Below, piece by piece: positions 56,713-64,000 of a stretch of 64,000 nucleotides of DNA. Made by a program: the position numbers and the translations under genes. Under the pieces are notes generated by a model, which had not been told where the DNA came from, searched no databases, and was given only the letters and a program-made list of their open reading frames with translations. This DNA is from Streptomyces sp. NL15-2K (GTDB lineage Bacteria > Actinomycetota > Actinomycetes > Streptomycetales > Streptomycetaceae), in contig NZ_CP130630.1 of NCBI RefSeq assembly GCF_030551255.1, positions 5,561,501 through 5,625,500 on the forward strand, written 5' to 3'. The number at the start of each line of letters is the position of its first letter. Position 1 is the stretch's first letter.

Positions 56713-57348
56713 CTACTCCGCCGCCCCGTACAGCCGGTCCCCCGCGTCGCCCAGGCCCGGGACGATGTAGCCGTGCTCGTTGAGGTGGTCGTCGACCGCG
56801 GCCGTGACCACCGTGACCGGAGCGCCCGCGAGTTCACGCTCCATGATCTCCACGCCCTCCGGGGCCGCGAGGAGCACCACCGCGGTGACGTCGTCCGCGC
56901 CGCGCTTGATCAGCTCGCGGATCGCCGCGACCAGGGTGCCGCCGGTGGCCAGCATCGGGTCCAGGACGTACACCTGGCGGCCGGAGAGATCCTCCGGCAT
57001 CCGCGTGGCGTACGTGGAGGCCTGCAGCGTCTCCTCGTTGCGGATCATGCCCAGGAAGCCCACCTCGGCGGTCGGAAGCAGCCGCATCATGCCGTCCAGC
57101 ATGCCGAGGCCGGCGCGCAGGATCGGCACGACCAGCGGGCGCGGGTGGGAGAGCTTGACGCCCGTGGTCGAGGCGACCGGCGTCTTGATGTCGACCTGTT
57201 CGGTGCGCACGTCGCGCGTGGCCTCGTAGGCGAGCAGGGTGACCAGTTCGTCGGCGAGACGGCGGAAGGTCGCGGAGTCGGTGCGCTGGTCGCGCAGCGT
57301 GGTGAGCTTGTGAGCGACCAGGGGGTGGTCGACGACGTGGAGACGCAT
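56713..57348 (-). CDS. upp: Uracil phosphoribosyltransferase
   Basis: 211 residues, full length. Converts uracil and PRPP to UMP (pyrimidine salvage). Motifs: [20 protein letters not shown] at the N terminus, [32 protein letters not shown] (PRPP-binding loop) and [20 protein letters not shown] at the end (uracil site). Convergent with the LytR-C gene, 13 bases apart. Confidence 0.97.
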   Translation of the reverse strand: MRLHVVDHPLVAHKLTTLRDQRTDSATFRRLADELVTLLAYEATRDVRTEQVDIKTPVASTTGVKLSHPRPLVVPILRAGLGMLDGMMRLLPTAEVGFLGMIRNEETLQASTYATRMPEDLSGRQVYVLDPMLATGGTLVAAIRELIKRGADDVTAVVLLAAPEGVEIMERELAGAPVTVVTAAVDDHLNEHGYIVPGLGDAGDRLYGAAE

Positions 57349-57427
57349 GGGCCTAACAGTAGCCGGGCTCCATTAGCCCTTGTGCTGGCATCAAACCGCC
57401 CGTCAGAGGGAAAGTGGGAGGGACGTA

Positions 57428-57480
57428 CTGGGTGGTCCGTACCGGGTGGTCCGTACCGGGGTGGTCCGTACCGGGGTGGT
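57428..57480. repeat. Tandem GGTGGTCCGTACCGG repeats
   Basis: Three to four units of 15-16 bases (GGTGGTCCGTACCGG, with one or two extra G) lie between upp and the small protein at 57487. Each unit contains the palindrome CCGTACCGG. No role is evident. Confidence 0.75.
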
Positions 57481-57486
57481 GTGCCT

Positions 57487-57690
57487 ATGCCTGACCTGCC
57501 TGACCTGCCTGACCGCGAAACCCGAGAAGACGCGTCGCCACAGCAGGCCGACGCCGCGCGCAGGCGGCGCCGGGCCCAGTTCCTGCGCGATCTCGCCGAG
57601 GCCCGCGAACTGCGGGACCGGGTCCAGCCGCGCCGCGCCAGGACGGCCCGGCTGAGGCACGCGATGCGCATGCGGACGTTCCGCTGGTAG
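57487..57690 (+). CDS. Small conserved Arg-rich protein
   Basis: 67 residues: MPDLPDLPDRETREDASPQQ, then ADAARRRRRAQFLRDLAEAR and RARTARLRHAMRMRTFRW. A basic helical protein conserved next to upp in streptomycetes (recalled). GGTGGTG lies before the ATG. Nucleic-acid binding is possible but not shown. Confidence 0.65.
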   Translation: MPDLPDLPDRETREDASPQQADAARRRRRAQFLRDLAEARELRDRVQPRRARTARLRHAMRMRTFRW

Positions 57691-58048
57691 CACCCCGGCG
57701 AGGGCGGTGACACGCCGAAAGGGCTACGGCAAAGCTGCGGCCGGGGGAAGATCACAGGACGCGCGGACGTTACTTCGGTGGCCGTGCGTGGACGCCTGGA
57801 AAAGCCGCGTACGATCCGCTGTTGGCGGCGACGAGTGCGCTGGTGAGCCCTTCACGGACCCTCCGCGGACTCTCGACGCACACGAGATCGGCGGCAGTCG
57901 GACACACAGGGAGCCGAAGACGTCCCCTGAGCGTCTTGTTTCTGCCACGATTCCGAGTGGGTGGGGCTTGGAGCCCAGCTCTCCCCGCCCGCAACCTCCG
58001 CCGGGGGGACCCCCAACCGGCACGCCTAAGACCAGTGGGAGAGTCACG
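57691..58048. other. Leader region without a gene; contains an inverted REP-like repeat
   Basis: No coding frame with start and ribosome site. TACGAT near 57808 could be a -10 element for the following gene. Near 57990-58015 lies CCGCCGGGGGGACCCCCA, the inverse of the palindromic repeat seen at 17372 and 52288, preceded by CTCTCCCCGCCC. Otherwise nothing. Confidence 0.5.
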
Positions 58049-58585
58049 GTGTACTTCGCCGCACTGCTCGCGCGCACCGAAGACGGGTGGGAAGCGAGCG
58101 ACACAGAGCTCGACGATGTGGAGACCCTGTCGGATCTGGCCGACCTGGCCCGGGAAGCCTCTCCCGACGAGGACACGGTGCTCGTGCTGATCGAGCAGGA
58201 GGACGCCTGGTTCGGCGTCGTCCGGATCGACGGCGAGGAGGACCCTCGTATCTACGTGTCGGACGCCGCCGCCGCTGCCCGCAGCAGCTACGGCGAGATC
58301 CTGCTCACCGACGAACTGCTCGGAAAGGAGCCCGGCGACGACGACGCCACCGACCTGGAATCCCTCGACCTCGACGGCACCGAGGACGGTGAGGACGAGG
58401 ACGAGGACGACGGCGCCGAGGACGGCGGCTCCGCCGAGGCCGTGCCGCACGGTCCCGTCGGTGACACCGAGATCCTCGACGACCTCGGCGTCACCGTGAA
58501 GGAACTGAAGGCGCTGTCCACGGACGCGCTCACCGAGATCGCCGAGTCCCTGGGCGCCTCGGAGGTCCTGGAGACCGTCCGCTGA
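58049..58585 (+). CDS. tRNA adenosine deaminase-associated protein
   Basis: 178 residues from GTG 58049 (VYFAALLARTEDGWEASDTE), with GGGAGAG eight bases before. Acidic throughout; contains VLVLIEQEDAWFGVVRIDGE and a run of Asp/Glu (EDEDEDDG) before a conserved C-terminal helical domain (VTVKELKALSTDALTEIAES). Always found beside tadA in actinomycetes, hence the name; the mechanism is unknown. 56 bases separate it from tadA. Confidence 0.88.
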   Translation: MYFAALLARTEDGWEASDTELDDVETLSDLADLAREASPDEDTVLVLIEQEDAWFGVVRIDGEEDPRIYVSDAAAAARSSYGEILLTDELLGKEPGDDDATDLESLDLDGTEDGEDEDEDDGAEDGGSAEAVPHGPVGDTEILDDLGVTVKELKALSTDALTEIAESLGASEVLETVR

Positions 58586-58641
58586 CCTCGCCGGCCGCAG
58601 GACGGACACCGGACCCGATACGTGACCGCTGGCGGGCCGCG

Positions 58642-59067
58642 ATGCGGCTCGCCCTGGACGAGGCCGGGCGGGCCGGCGCGGACGTGCCCGTGGGCGCTGT
58701 CGTACTGTCCCCGGACGGCACGACCGTGCTCGCGGCCGGCCACAACGAGCGCGAGGCCACCGGCGACCCGACCGCGCACGCGGAGGTCCTGGCGATCCGC
58801 CGGGCCGCCGCGCGGGTCGGTCAGTGGCGGCTGACCGGCTGCACGCTGGTCGTGACGCTCGAGCCGTGCACGATGTGCGCGGGCGCCCTCGTGCAGTCCC
58901 GGGTGGACCGCGTGGTCTACGGCGCCCGGGACGAGAAGGCGGGCGCGGCCGGCTCCCTCTGGGACGTCGTCCGCGACCGACGGCTCAACCACCGCCCCGA
59001 GGTGATCGAGGGTGTACTCGCCGAGGAGTGCGCCCGACTTCTCACGGACTTCTTCCGGTCCCGCTGA
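58642..59067 (+). CDS. tadA: tRNA-specific adenosine deaminase
   Basis: 141 residues. Zinc site HAE in TAHAEVLAIRRAAARVGQ and PCTMC in LEPCTMCAGALVQSRVDRVV; catalytic Glu in HAE. Makes inosine at the wobble base of tRNA-Arg(ACG). ATG 58642 is the only standard start; sense-like codons upstream (PIRDRWRAA) suggest translation may begin a little earlier from a non-ATG codon. Confidence 0.95.
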   Translation: MRLALDEAGRAGADVPVGAVVLSPDGTTVLAAGHNEREATGDPTAHAEVLAIRRAAARVGQWRLTGCTLVVTLEPCTMCAGALVQSRVDRVVYGARDEKAGAAGSLWDVVRDRRLNHRPEVIEGVLAEECARLLTDFFRSR

Positions 59068-59162
59068 CTGTCCCGCCGGCTCTCCGGTGGCTGTCCGGTG
59101 GCCGCCGATCCCGCCGAATACCGATTTCAAACCACGCCCGACCTTGCTGTAAGGTCTCCCTC

Positions 59163-59247
59163 GGTAGCGTGTCCGAGCGGCCGAAGGAGCTCGCCTCGAA
59201 AGCGAGTGTGGCGCAAGTCACCGAGGGTTCAAATCCCTCCGCTACCG
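59163..59247 (+). tRNA. tRNA-Ser (anticodon CGA)
   Basis: 85-base class II tRNA. Acceptor GGTAGCG/CGCTACC, discriminator G, anticodon loop CTCGAAA within CGCCTCGAAAGCG giving CGA (reads UCG), long variable arm (TGTGGCGCAAGTCACC), T-arm GAGGGTTCAAATCCCTC. CCA is not encoded. Confidence 0.97.
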
Positions 59248-59253
59248 CTGGCA

Positions 59254-59290
59254 GACGAAGGGCCCGGTCCGATGGACCGGGCCCTTCGTC
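59254..59290 (+). terminator. Terminator hairpin of tRNA-Ser(CGA)
   Basis: Perfect 17-bp stem GACGAAGGGCCCGGTCC with its complement and loop GAT, seven bases after the tRNA. The truncated proA remnant ends just beyond it on the other strand. Confidence 0.9.
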
Positions 59291-59295
59291 GGTTC

Positions 59296-59825
59296 CCGTG
59301 TCCCGTCAGGACGTACTTCGTCGTCGTCAGGGCGGACAGGCCCATCGGACCGCGCGTGCAGCTTCTGCGTGGAGATGCCGAGCTCCGTGCCGAGCCCCAG
59401 CTCCGCGCCGTCGACCAGCCGGGTGGAGGCGTTGACGGCGACCACCGCCGTGTCCAAGGAGGCCACGAACCTGCGGGCGGCGGTCTGGGAGTCGGTGACG
59501 ATCGCCTCCGTGTGGCCGCTGCCGTGCCTGCGGATGTGGTTCACGGCCGCGTCCAGCGAGTCGACCACGGCGGCGGCGATGTCGAGGTCGACAACGGCGG
59601 CGGCGATGTCGAGGGAGAGGCACTCGCGCCCCCAGTCCTCGTCCGTCGCGGGCACCACCGCCGCGTGGTGGGCGCGCACCCGGTCGTCACCGTGCACGGT
59701 CACGCCCTGATCGGCCAGGGCCGCCAGCGCGCAGGGCAGGAACGCGGGGGGCGACAGCGGCGTGCACCAGGAGTGACTCGGCGGCGTCGCAGACCGACGG
59801 GCGCTGGGTCTTGGCCTTCGCAGGG
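59296..59825 (-). pseudogene. proA: C-terminal remnant of gamma-glutamyl phosphate reductase
   Basis: Three frames of the minus strand together spell the last 170 or so residues of Pro[17 protein letters not shown]; then, after a shift in a run of C near 59750, [71 protein letters not shown] and [10 protein letters not shown]; then, after a two-base loss in CGCGCG near 59355, [19 protein letters not shown] 27-base tandem duplication repeats LDIAAAVVD. The first 250 residues are missing. Non-functional; the working proA must be elsewhere. Confidence 0.85.
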
Positions 59826-59834
59826 TGCCGACCA

Positions 59835-59936
59835 AACAAGCTGATCGCCCGCCGCCTCAGGATTTCCGAACACGGCGTCAGGAGGCTCGTGGCCAAGGTC
59901 CTCGCCGTCCTGACCCTCTGTCATTCCGCCGCCTGA
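59835..59936 (+). pseudogene. Remnant of a LuxR-type helix-turn-helix
   Basis: The frame reads [20 protein letters not shown] and then KVLAVLTLCHSAA before TGA. It resembles the end of a LuxR HTH (NKxIARRLxISEHTVRRHV...KL), but lacks everything upstream and has replaced key residues. It abuts the broken end of the proA remnant, so both were cut at the same junction near 59830. Confidence 0.55.
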
Positions 59937-59964
59937 AGGGCCCCGTCGAGAGACGGAGCCCTTC
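59935..59964 (+). terminator. Hairpin after the luxR remnant
   Basis: GAAGGGCCCCGTC pairs with GACGGAGCCCTTC with one mismatch around GAGA and is followed by TTGCGT. Probably the terminator of the lost regulator gene. Confidence 0.7.
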
Positions 59965-60075
59965 TTGCGTATGCGGACCGCCCACAGGCGCCGGTTCCCG
60001 TGAAGGGCGCGAAGGATACACTCACCGCCGTCAACAGGAGGCCCCAAAGGCACACCAGTCACAAGGGAGGCCGCG

Positions 60076-60252
60076 ATGGCGGTGAACTCGAAGAAGATCG
60101 CCGTCTACGTGCTCGTGGTCTTCGTGCTCTACGTGATCATCACGGACCCGGCCAAGGCCGCCGACTACGTCCAGATAGGGTTCGAGGGCATATCGGACGC
60201 CGCCAAAGCCGTAGGCGACTTCTTCACCTGGCTCGCCGACGGGGCTGATTAA
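60076..60252 (+). CDS. Small single-pass membrane protein
   Basis: 58 residues, too short for most gene callers: MAVNSKKIAVYVLVVFVLYV, then IITDPAKAADYVQIGFEGIS and a soluble tail DAAKAVGDFFTWLADGAD. One membrane helix with the N terminus inside (Lys-Lys). GGGAGG precedes ATG by six bases. 12 bases before the Dabb gene, so co-transcribed. Function unknown. Confidence 0.75.
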   Translation: MAVNSKKIAVYVLVVFVLYVIITDPAKAADYVQIGFEGISDAAKAVGDFFTWLADGAD

Positions 60253-60264
60253 CCAGGAGCACAC

Positions 60265-60558
60265 ATGATCCGCCACCTCGTCCTCTTCAAGCTCAACGAG
60301 GGCGTCCAGCGCGACGACCCCCGCGTGGTGACGGGCGAGGAGGCCTTCCGCGCCCTCGAAGGCAAGATCCCCGAGATCCGCTCCTGGGAACTGGGCTGGA
60401 ACATCAGCGACCGGCCCATCGCCTACGACTTCGCCATCAACTCGGGGTTCGAGGACGCGGCCGCCCTGCGGCGGTACCTGGAGCACCCGGAGCACCAGGC
60501 GGGCGTCGCGCTGTGGCGTGAGTTCGCCACGTGGGTGATCGCGGACTACGAGTACTGA
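60265..60558 (+). CDS. Dabb-family (stress-responsive alpha/beta barrel) protein
   Basis: 97 residues, the family length. N-terminal MIRHLVLFKLNEGV, IPEIRSWELGWN, FAINSGFEDAAALRRYLEHP and HVAF-like HQAGVALWREF. Dimeric alpha+beta barrels of this type are stress-induced or act as small enzymes; role here unknown. AGGAG lies before ATG. A terminator follows at 60581. Confidence 0.88.
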   Translation: MIRHLVLFKLNEGVQRDDPRVVTGEEAFRALEGKIPEIRSWELGWNISDRPIAYDFAINSGFEDAAALRRYLEHPEHQAGVALWREFATWVIADYEY

Positions 60559-60580
60559 GCCCGCTCCTTTCGGAACTTCG

Positions 60581-60610
60581 GAGCCCCTCGCCGGAATGGC
60601 GTGGGGTTCT
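60581..60610 (+). terminator. Terminator after the Dabb gene
   Basis: GAGCCCCTCGCC pairs with GGCGTGGGGTTC (one mismatch and one G-U) around GGAAT and is followed by the pyrimidine run TTCTTCTGCGTCTT. Confidence 0.7.
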
Positions 60611-60738
60611 TCTGCGTCTTATGCCCCAACTTGATGCTCAACACGGCATTATGCGGTGCTTGCACACAGTGGACATGTCTTGTGATGCTATGACCGCTTT
60701 TGACGGATGAGTTGATGGATCACGAGGTGGAGTTGACC

Positions 60739-61590
60739 GTGCCGGCCAGTACTGCGCCTCAAGCGCCGCCCCAGCCGACGGCCGAGCCGGTCCCGGAAGC
60801 CCCCGCGCCCGCCGCCCCCCAGCGCAGCCGCGGCGCCGACACCCGAGCCCTCACCCAGGTGCTCTTCGCCCAGCTCAAGGAGTTGCAGCCGGGCACACCG
60901 GAACACAATCGGGTGCGCGGAGCGCTCATCGAGGCCAACCTCCCGCTCGTGCGCTACGCCGCCGCCCGCTTCCGCTCCCGCAACGAGCCGATGGAGGACG
61001 TCGTCCAGGTCGGCACCATCGGCCTGATCAACGCCATCGACCGCTTCGACCCGGACCGTGGCGTGCAGTTCCCGACGTTCGCGATGCCGACGGTCGTCGG
61101 CGAGATCAAGCGGTACTTCCGCGACAACGTCCGCACCGTCCACGTACCGCGCCGGCTCCACGAGCTGTGGGTGCAGGTCAACAGCGCGACCGAGGACCTC
61201 ACGACCGCCTTCGGGCGCTCCCCGACCACCGCCGAGATCGCCGAGCGGCTGCGCATCACCGAGGAGGAGGTGCTGTCCTGCATCGAGGCCGGGCGGTCGT
61301 ACCACGCCACCTCGCTGGAGGCCGCGCAGGAGGGCGACGGGATGCCGGGACTGCTGGACCGGCTGGGCTACGAGGACCCGGCGCTGGACGGGGTGGAGCA
61401 CCGGGATCTCGTCCGGCATCTGCTGGTCCAACTGCCGGAGCGCGAACAGAGAATCCTCCTCCTGCGCTACTACAGCAATCTCACCCAGTCGCAAATCAGT
61501 GCGGAACTCGGCGTCTCCCAGATGCATGTCTCGCGGCTACTCGCGCGTAGCTTCCAGCGGCTGCGATCGGCGAACCGGATCGACGCGTAA
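60739..61590 (+). CDS. sigF: SigB/F-group RNA polymerase sigma factor SigF
   Basis: 283 residues from GTG 60739 ([11 protein letters not shown]), which has GAGGTGGAG upstream; ATG 60715 and TTG 60700 are possible earlier starts. Region 2 ([40 protein letters not shown]) to region 4 ([40 protein letters not shown]) are complete. The N-terminal Pro/Gln-rich tail matches SigF of S. coelicolor as I remember it. Late-sporulation sigma factor, expected to be held by an anti-sigma factor not in this window. The 61591-61928 gap separates it from sigN. Confidence 0.92.
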   Translation: MPASTAPQAPPQPTAEPVPEAPAPAAPQRSRGADTRALTQVLFAQLKELQPGTPEHNRVRGALIEANLPLVRYAAARFRSRNEPMEDVVQVGTIGLINAIDRFDPDRGVQFPTFAMPTVVGEIKRYFRDNVRTVHVPRRLHELWVQVNSATEDLTTAFGRSPTTAEIAERLRITEEEVLSCIEAGRSYHATSLEAAQEGDGMPGLLDRLGYEDPALDGVEHRDLVRHLLVQLPEREQRILLLRYYSNLTQSQISAELGVSQMHVSRLLARSFQRLRSANRIDA

Positions 61591-61782
61591 GGCCGCGCAA
61601 GGATCGCCGCGTAAGGGCGACATAAGGGCCGTAAAACGACGGCACTCGTCGAGCCGCAACCGAAAACCCGATCGACGGGTAACCGGTACGAGCGAATCGC
61701 TCACCAGCGCGGATCCCGACATCTCTGTGTCGAAAAACCGTCAGACCCCCTTCTTCCAGGGCGTATTCGCGTCTCGCATGTC

Positions 61783-61818
61783 GACATGTCACTACAGCGT
61801 GTTGCCGACATGTGACAT
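61783..61818. promoter_or_regulatory. Direct repeats CGACATGTSAC upstream of sigN
   Basis: CGACATGTCAC (61783) and CGACATGTGAC (61808) are 25 bases apart start to start, each with the palindromic core ACATGT. They lie 110-145 bases before sigN, in a gene-free stretch of 338 bases, and are candidates for regulator sites. Confidence 0.45.
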
Positions 61819-61834
61819 TCTGCCGGAAGCGCGT

Positions 61835-61860
61835 TTGCCGGGGCTTCGGCGCCGGTATTC
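61835..61860 (+). promoter_or_regulatory. Candidate SigB/F/N-type promoter of sigN
   Basis: GTTTGC (61835-61840), 15 bases, GGTAT (61856-61860) fits the GTTT-N-GGGTAT pattern read by this sigma group, 68 bases before the sigN start. Autoregulation by SigN or SigF would follow if confirmed. The fit is inexact, so this is tentative. Confidence 0.4.
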
Positions 61861-61928
61861 AGGTGGAGGCTGCGTTCCTGAAGTGGGGGCGTTCGCCGTG
61901 ACCGTCCTCGCGACCCAAAGGGGGTGGC

Positions 61929-62816
61929 ATGTCCGCAGACCAGGGCAGCTCGAAGGTGCTCACGCTCACAAAGAGCGAGGCTGCGCCCGACGCCGCGCTT
62001 GACGACGTTCCGGCCCTCGAGGCCGCGCCGGCCCCGGTACTCCCGACTTCGGGAGCCATCGACACCCGCACCCTGTCCCGCTCCCTGTTCCTGCGGCTCG
62101 CCGCACTCGACGAGAACAGCCCCGAGCGTGCGTACGTCCGGGACACTCTCATCGAGCTCAACCTCCCGCTGGTGCGGTACGCCGCCGCCCGGTTCCGGTC
62201 TCGCAACGAGCCGATGGAGGACATCGTCCAGGTCGGCACCATCGGCCTGATCAAGGCGATCGACCGCTTCGACTGCGAACGCGGCGTGGAGTTCCCGACC
62301 TTCGCGATGCCGACGGTCGTCGGCGAGATCAAGCGGTTCTTCCGCGACACGTCGTGGTCGGTCCGCGTCCCGCGCCGCCTGCAGGAGCTGCGACTCGCCC
62401 TCACCAAGGCAAGCGACGAGCTCTCCCAGAAGCTGGACCGCTCGCCGACGGTCACCGAACTCGCCGCCGTGCTCGGCGTCTCCGAGGAGGACGTCGTCGA
62501 CGGCCTCGCGGTCGGCAACGCGTACACGGCCTCGTCGCTGGACTCACCGGCCCCCGAGGACGACGGCGGTGAGGGCTCCCTCGCGGACCGTCTCGGGTAC
62601 GAGGACAGCGCCCTGGAGGGCGTGGAGTACCGGGAGTCGCTGAAGCCCCTGCTGGCCAAGCTGCCGCCCCGCGAGCGCCGCATCATCATGCTGCGCTTCT
62701 TCGCCAACATGACCCAGTCGCAGATCGGCGAGGAGGTCGGCATCTCCCAGATGCACGTCTCCCGGCTGCTGACCCGGACCCTGTCGCAGCTGCGCGAGGG
62801 CCTCATCTCCGACTGA
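61929..62816 (+). CDS. sigN: SigB/F-group RNA polymerase sigma factor SigN
   Basis: 295 residues. ATG 61929 after GGGGGTGG. Closely related to SigF: region 2 [40 protein letters not shown]; region 3 [20 protein letters not shown]; region 4 [40 protein letters not shown]. Gene order sigF-sigN and the N terminus fit SigN of S. coelicolor. Tandem paralogues probably act at different times or compartments of the aerial hypha. Confidence 0.9.
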   Translation: MSADQGSSKVLTLTKSEAAPDAALDDVPALEAAPAPVLPTSGAIDTRTLSRSLFLRLAALDENSPERAYVRDTLIELNLPLVRYAAARFRSRNEPMEDIVQVGTIGLIKAIDRFDCERGVEFPTFAMPTVVGEIKRFFRDTSWSVRVPRRLQELRLALTKASDELSQKLDRSPTVTELAAVLGVSEEDVVDGLAVGNAYTASSLDSPAPEDDGGEGSLADRLGYEDSALEGVEYRESLKPLLAKLPPRERRIIMLRFFANMTQSQIGEEVGISQMHVSRLLTRTLSQLREGLISD

Positions 62817-62841
62817 GCCGGAAGCACGGCCCTGGACACAT

Positions 62842-62877
62842 GGCCGCCGATGCGCCCTGACAGGCGCGTCGGCGGCC
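62842..62877 (+). terminator. Terminator after sigN
   Basis: GGCCGCCGATGCGCC pairs with GGCGCGTCGGCGGCC with one G-U pair around CTGACA, 25 bases after the stop codon. It may also serve the convergent gene ending at 62909. Confidence 0.8.
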
Positions 62878-62908
62878 GTCGTGCGCCTGGGCGGTCCCCC
62901 TTGAAGAC

Positions 62909-63112
62909 CTACTTCAGCGCCAGCCACGCCACCGCCGCGACGATCGCGACGGCGACAACAACGCCGATGATCAGGCCCACGCGCGGGCCCGAGGAAGCGG
63001 CCGGCTGCTGGCGGCTCTGTCGGCCCTGAGGGCCCTCGTCGACGAACGCGCGGAACATCTGGGTGCTGCCTGCGGGGTCGTGGTTGCCCTGGGGGTTCTG
63101 GGTGTTGGCCAT
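62909..63112 (-). CDS. Small transporter-associated membrane protein (SGM_5486 type)
   Basis: 67 residues from ATG 63112 (MANTQNPQGNHDPAGSTQMF). A conserved soluble part (RAFVDEGPQGRQSRQQP) precedes one C-terminal membrane helix (GLIIGVVVAVAIVAAVAWLA). In streptomycetes this small protein is regularly next to a MarR/EmrB-QacA efflux pair, as here, and divergent from it. Proposed accessory to the transporter; untested. Confidence 0.8.
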   Translation of the reverse strand: MANTQNPQGNHDPAGSTQMFRAFVDEGPQGRQSRQQPAASSGPRVGLIIGVVVAVAIVAAVAWLALK

Positions 63113-63227
63113 GCCCCGAGACACTAGCGAATCCGGGGGTGTGGCCCAAGTGGGGGACCAGGCTCCGGGTCAGCAGGCACCACCTCCGGGTCAGCCGGGG
63201 TCACCTGCGCGTTTACGGTCGCAATAC

Positions 63228-63312
63228 TTGCCTTTGCCAAGTTTTTATGGCGCACCTACCCCATCTTATTTGCCTGTAGCAACCAAGCTCCTCTACGGTT
63301 GCCCTAAGCAAC
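63228..63312 (+). promoter_or_regulatory. Three-site TTGCC operator array before the MarR gene
   Basis: TTGCCTTTGCCAAG (63228), TTGCCTGTAGCAAC (63270) and TTGCCCTAAGCAAC (63299) share the pattern TTGCCnnnnGCAAC. The last two are near-perfect inverted repeats, with starts 42 and 29 bases apart. The third ends 16 bases before the MarR start codon. Such sites are the expected targets of the MarR protein itself. Confidence 0.6.
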
Positions 63313-63328
63313 GAATGCGGGAGGTGTG

Positions 63329-63856
63329 ATGGCCGAGCAGGCGCAGTACGAGGAGCTGATCCGTCAGTTCAGCGCCTTCGGGGCCGTGAAGAGGGAGATG
63401 GGACGGCTGCTGCCGTCCGGCTGCCCCAGCGGTGCCGCCGCCGTGCTGACGATCCTGGACCGTCACGGAGACATGCGCTTGAGCAAGCTCGCCGAGCTGC
63501 TCGCCGTGGACATGTCGGTCACCAGCCGCCAAGTCGCCCACGTCGTCGACCGCGGCTGGATCGAGCGCTGCCCCGACCCGGTGGACAAGCGCTCGCGCAT
63601 CCTGCGCCTCACCCCCGCGGGCCGGGAGCAGATGGACGAGCTCACCCGGCGGACCACGCGGATGCTCGCCGAGCGGCTGAGCGACTGGCGTGATGACGAG
63701 ATCGCCGAGCTCACCCGGCTGATGGCGCGGCTGCGGGCCAGCTTCGACGACTGCCGGTCCACGCCGACCACGCCGACCACGCCGACCAGGCCGCCCACCG
63801 AACCCGCACTCGAACAGTCCACCCGTAGACCCGCGACACCCGCGATCACCACGTAA
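63329..63856 (+). CDS. MarR-family transcriptional regulator
   Basis: 175 residues. Winged helix: AAVLTILDRHGDMRLSKLAE, LLAVDMSVTSRQVAHVVDRG (recognition helix) and the wing WIERCPDPVDKRSRILRLTP. C-terminal Thr/Pro repeats (TPTTPTTPT) form a disordered tail. GGGAGG before ATG. Thirteen bases separate it from the MFS gene, so it represses its own efflux operon until a toxic ligand binds (inference from family). Confidence 0.92.
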   Translation: MAEQAQYEELIRQFSAFGAVKREMGRLLPSGCPSGAAAVLTILDRHGDMRLSKLAELLAVDMSVTSRQVAHVVDRGWIERCPDPVDKRSRILRLTPAGREQMDELTRRTTRMLAERLSDWRDDEIAELTRLMARLRASFDDCRSTPTTPTTPTRPPTEPALEQSTRRPATPAITT

Positions 63857-63869
63857 GAGAAGGAAGGCC

Positions 63870-64000
63870 ATGGCAACGACCACACCAGCCGGTGTGCGGG
63901 CTCACGCCAAGCACGGGGGAGGCTCCTCGGCGCCCTCCGACGGTGCTCCGATGACGCACCGGCAGATCCTGGAAGCCCTCACCGGGCTGCTGCTCGGCAT
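63870..64000 (+). CDS. EmrB/QacA-type MFS efflux transporter, 5' end only
   Basis: ATG 63870 (AAGGAAGG before it) opens MATTTPAGVRAHAKHGGGSS, then APMTHRQILEALTGLLLGM, the cytoplasmic N terminus and start of helix 1 (MTHRQILEALTGLLLG) of streptomycete 14-helix drug exporters. The window ends at codon 43. The preceding MarR gene and the divergent small membrane protein support the assignment. Confidence 0.8.
   Translation, partial: MATTTPAGVRAHAKHGGGSSAPSDGAPMTHRQILEALTGLLLG

Overview
The window is high-GC actinomycete chromosome, almost certainly Streptomyces. Codon usage is strongly GC3-biased, GTG starts are frequent, and the gene order purC / purD / dnaX / SRP RNA / tRNA-Ser and upp / tadA / tRNA-Ser / sigF / sigN is the core order I know from S. 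coelicolor and relatives. Species assignment was not attempted.

Layout. (1) 1-8.5 kb is core on the minus strand: the purC 5' end, an N,N-dimethylformamidase-like protein, a membrane protein resembling a dead M48 peptidase, purD, dnaX and the small SRP RNA. (2) 8.57-22.1 kb is accessory. It starts in tRNA-Ser(GGA), whose 3' half (54 bp) is repeated exactly at 13310. Between the copies lie a frameshifted helicase-C-like gene, an HTH protein, a pRiA4b ORF-3-like protein and a VapBC-type toxin-antitoxin pair. Beyond the second copy come a DUF234-type ATPase/nuclease, a membrane protein, a SNF2 helicase with a SWIM zinc-finger partner, a WYL-like gene fragment and a second DUF234-type ATPase. A short double-TGGT motif recurs at four module junctions, and pieces of resident genes are scattered at those junctions. 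(3) 22.1-43.8 kb: a ferritin-like protein with a broken 3' end, two tandem Stealth phosphotransferases, a secreted protein, a helicase-C/WYL protein, a membrane-anchored solute-binding protein coupled to a P-loop NTPase, a subtilisin-fold protein without its catalytic residues, a Gln-rich protein, a PAS-GAF-SpoIIE phosphatase, a PL9-type pectate lyase, a large secreted FlgD-Ig protein, and a stand-alone AICAR transformylase behind a ZTP riboswitch. (4) 43.9-47 kb: an HTH regulator divergent from four overlapping small ORFs, then about 1.3 kb of debris. (5) 47-54.8 kb: CopC-CopD, SDR, cupin, GNAT and a penicillin-acylase-type hydrolase, divergent across an iron box from a siderophore-interacting protein. 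(6) 54.9-64 kb is core again: small conserved proteins, a LytR-C protein, upp, tadA, tRNA-Ser(CGA) followed by proA and luxR remnants, a Dabb protein, sigF, sigN, and a MarR/MFS efflux unit cut by the window end.

How genes work together. purC, purD and the riboswitch-controlled AICAR transformylase act in purine synthesis. dnaX and SRP RNA are housekeeping. SigF and SigN are sporulation/stress-type sigma factors. The iron-box cluster probably handles siderophores. The receptor-like SBP and its NTPase form a two-gene operon of unknown output.

The main novelty candidates are the composite tRNA-Ser island with operator-bearing ATPases, the four-gene microprotein operon beside an HTH regulator, and the receptor/NTPase/pseudo-protease neighbourhood. 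Two miniature inverted-repeat elements have also inserted in frame in one acylase gene. All functional statements rest on reading motifs by eye; no database search was possible.
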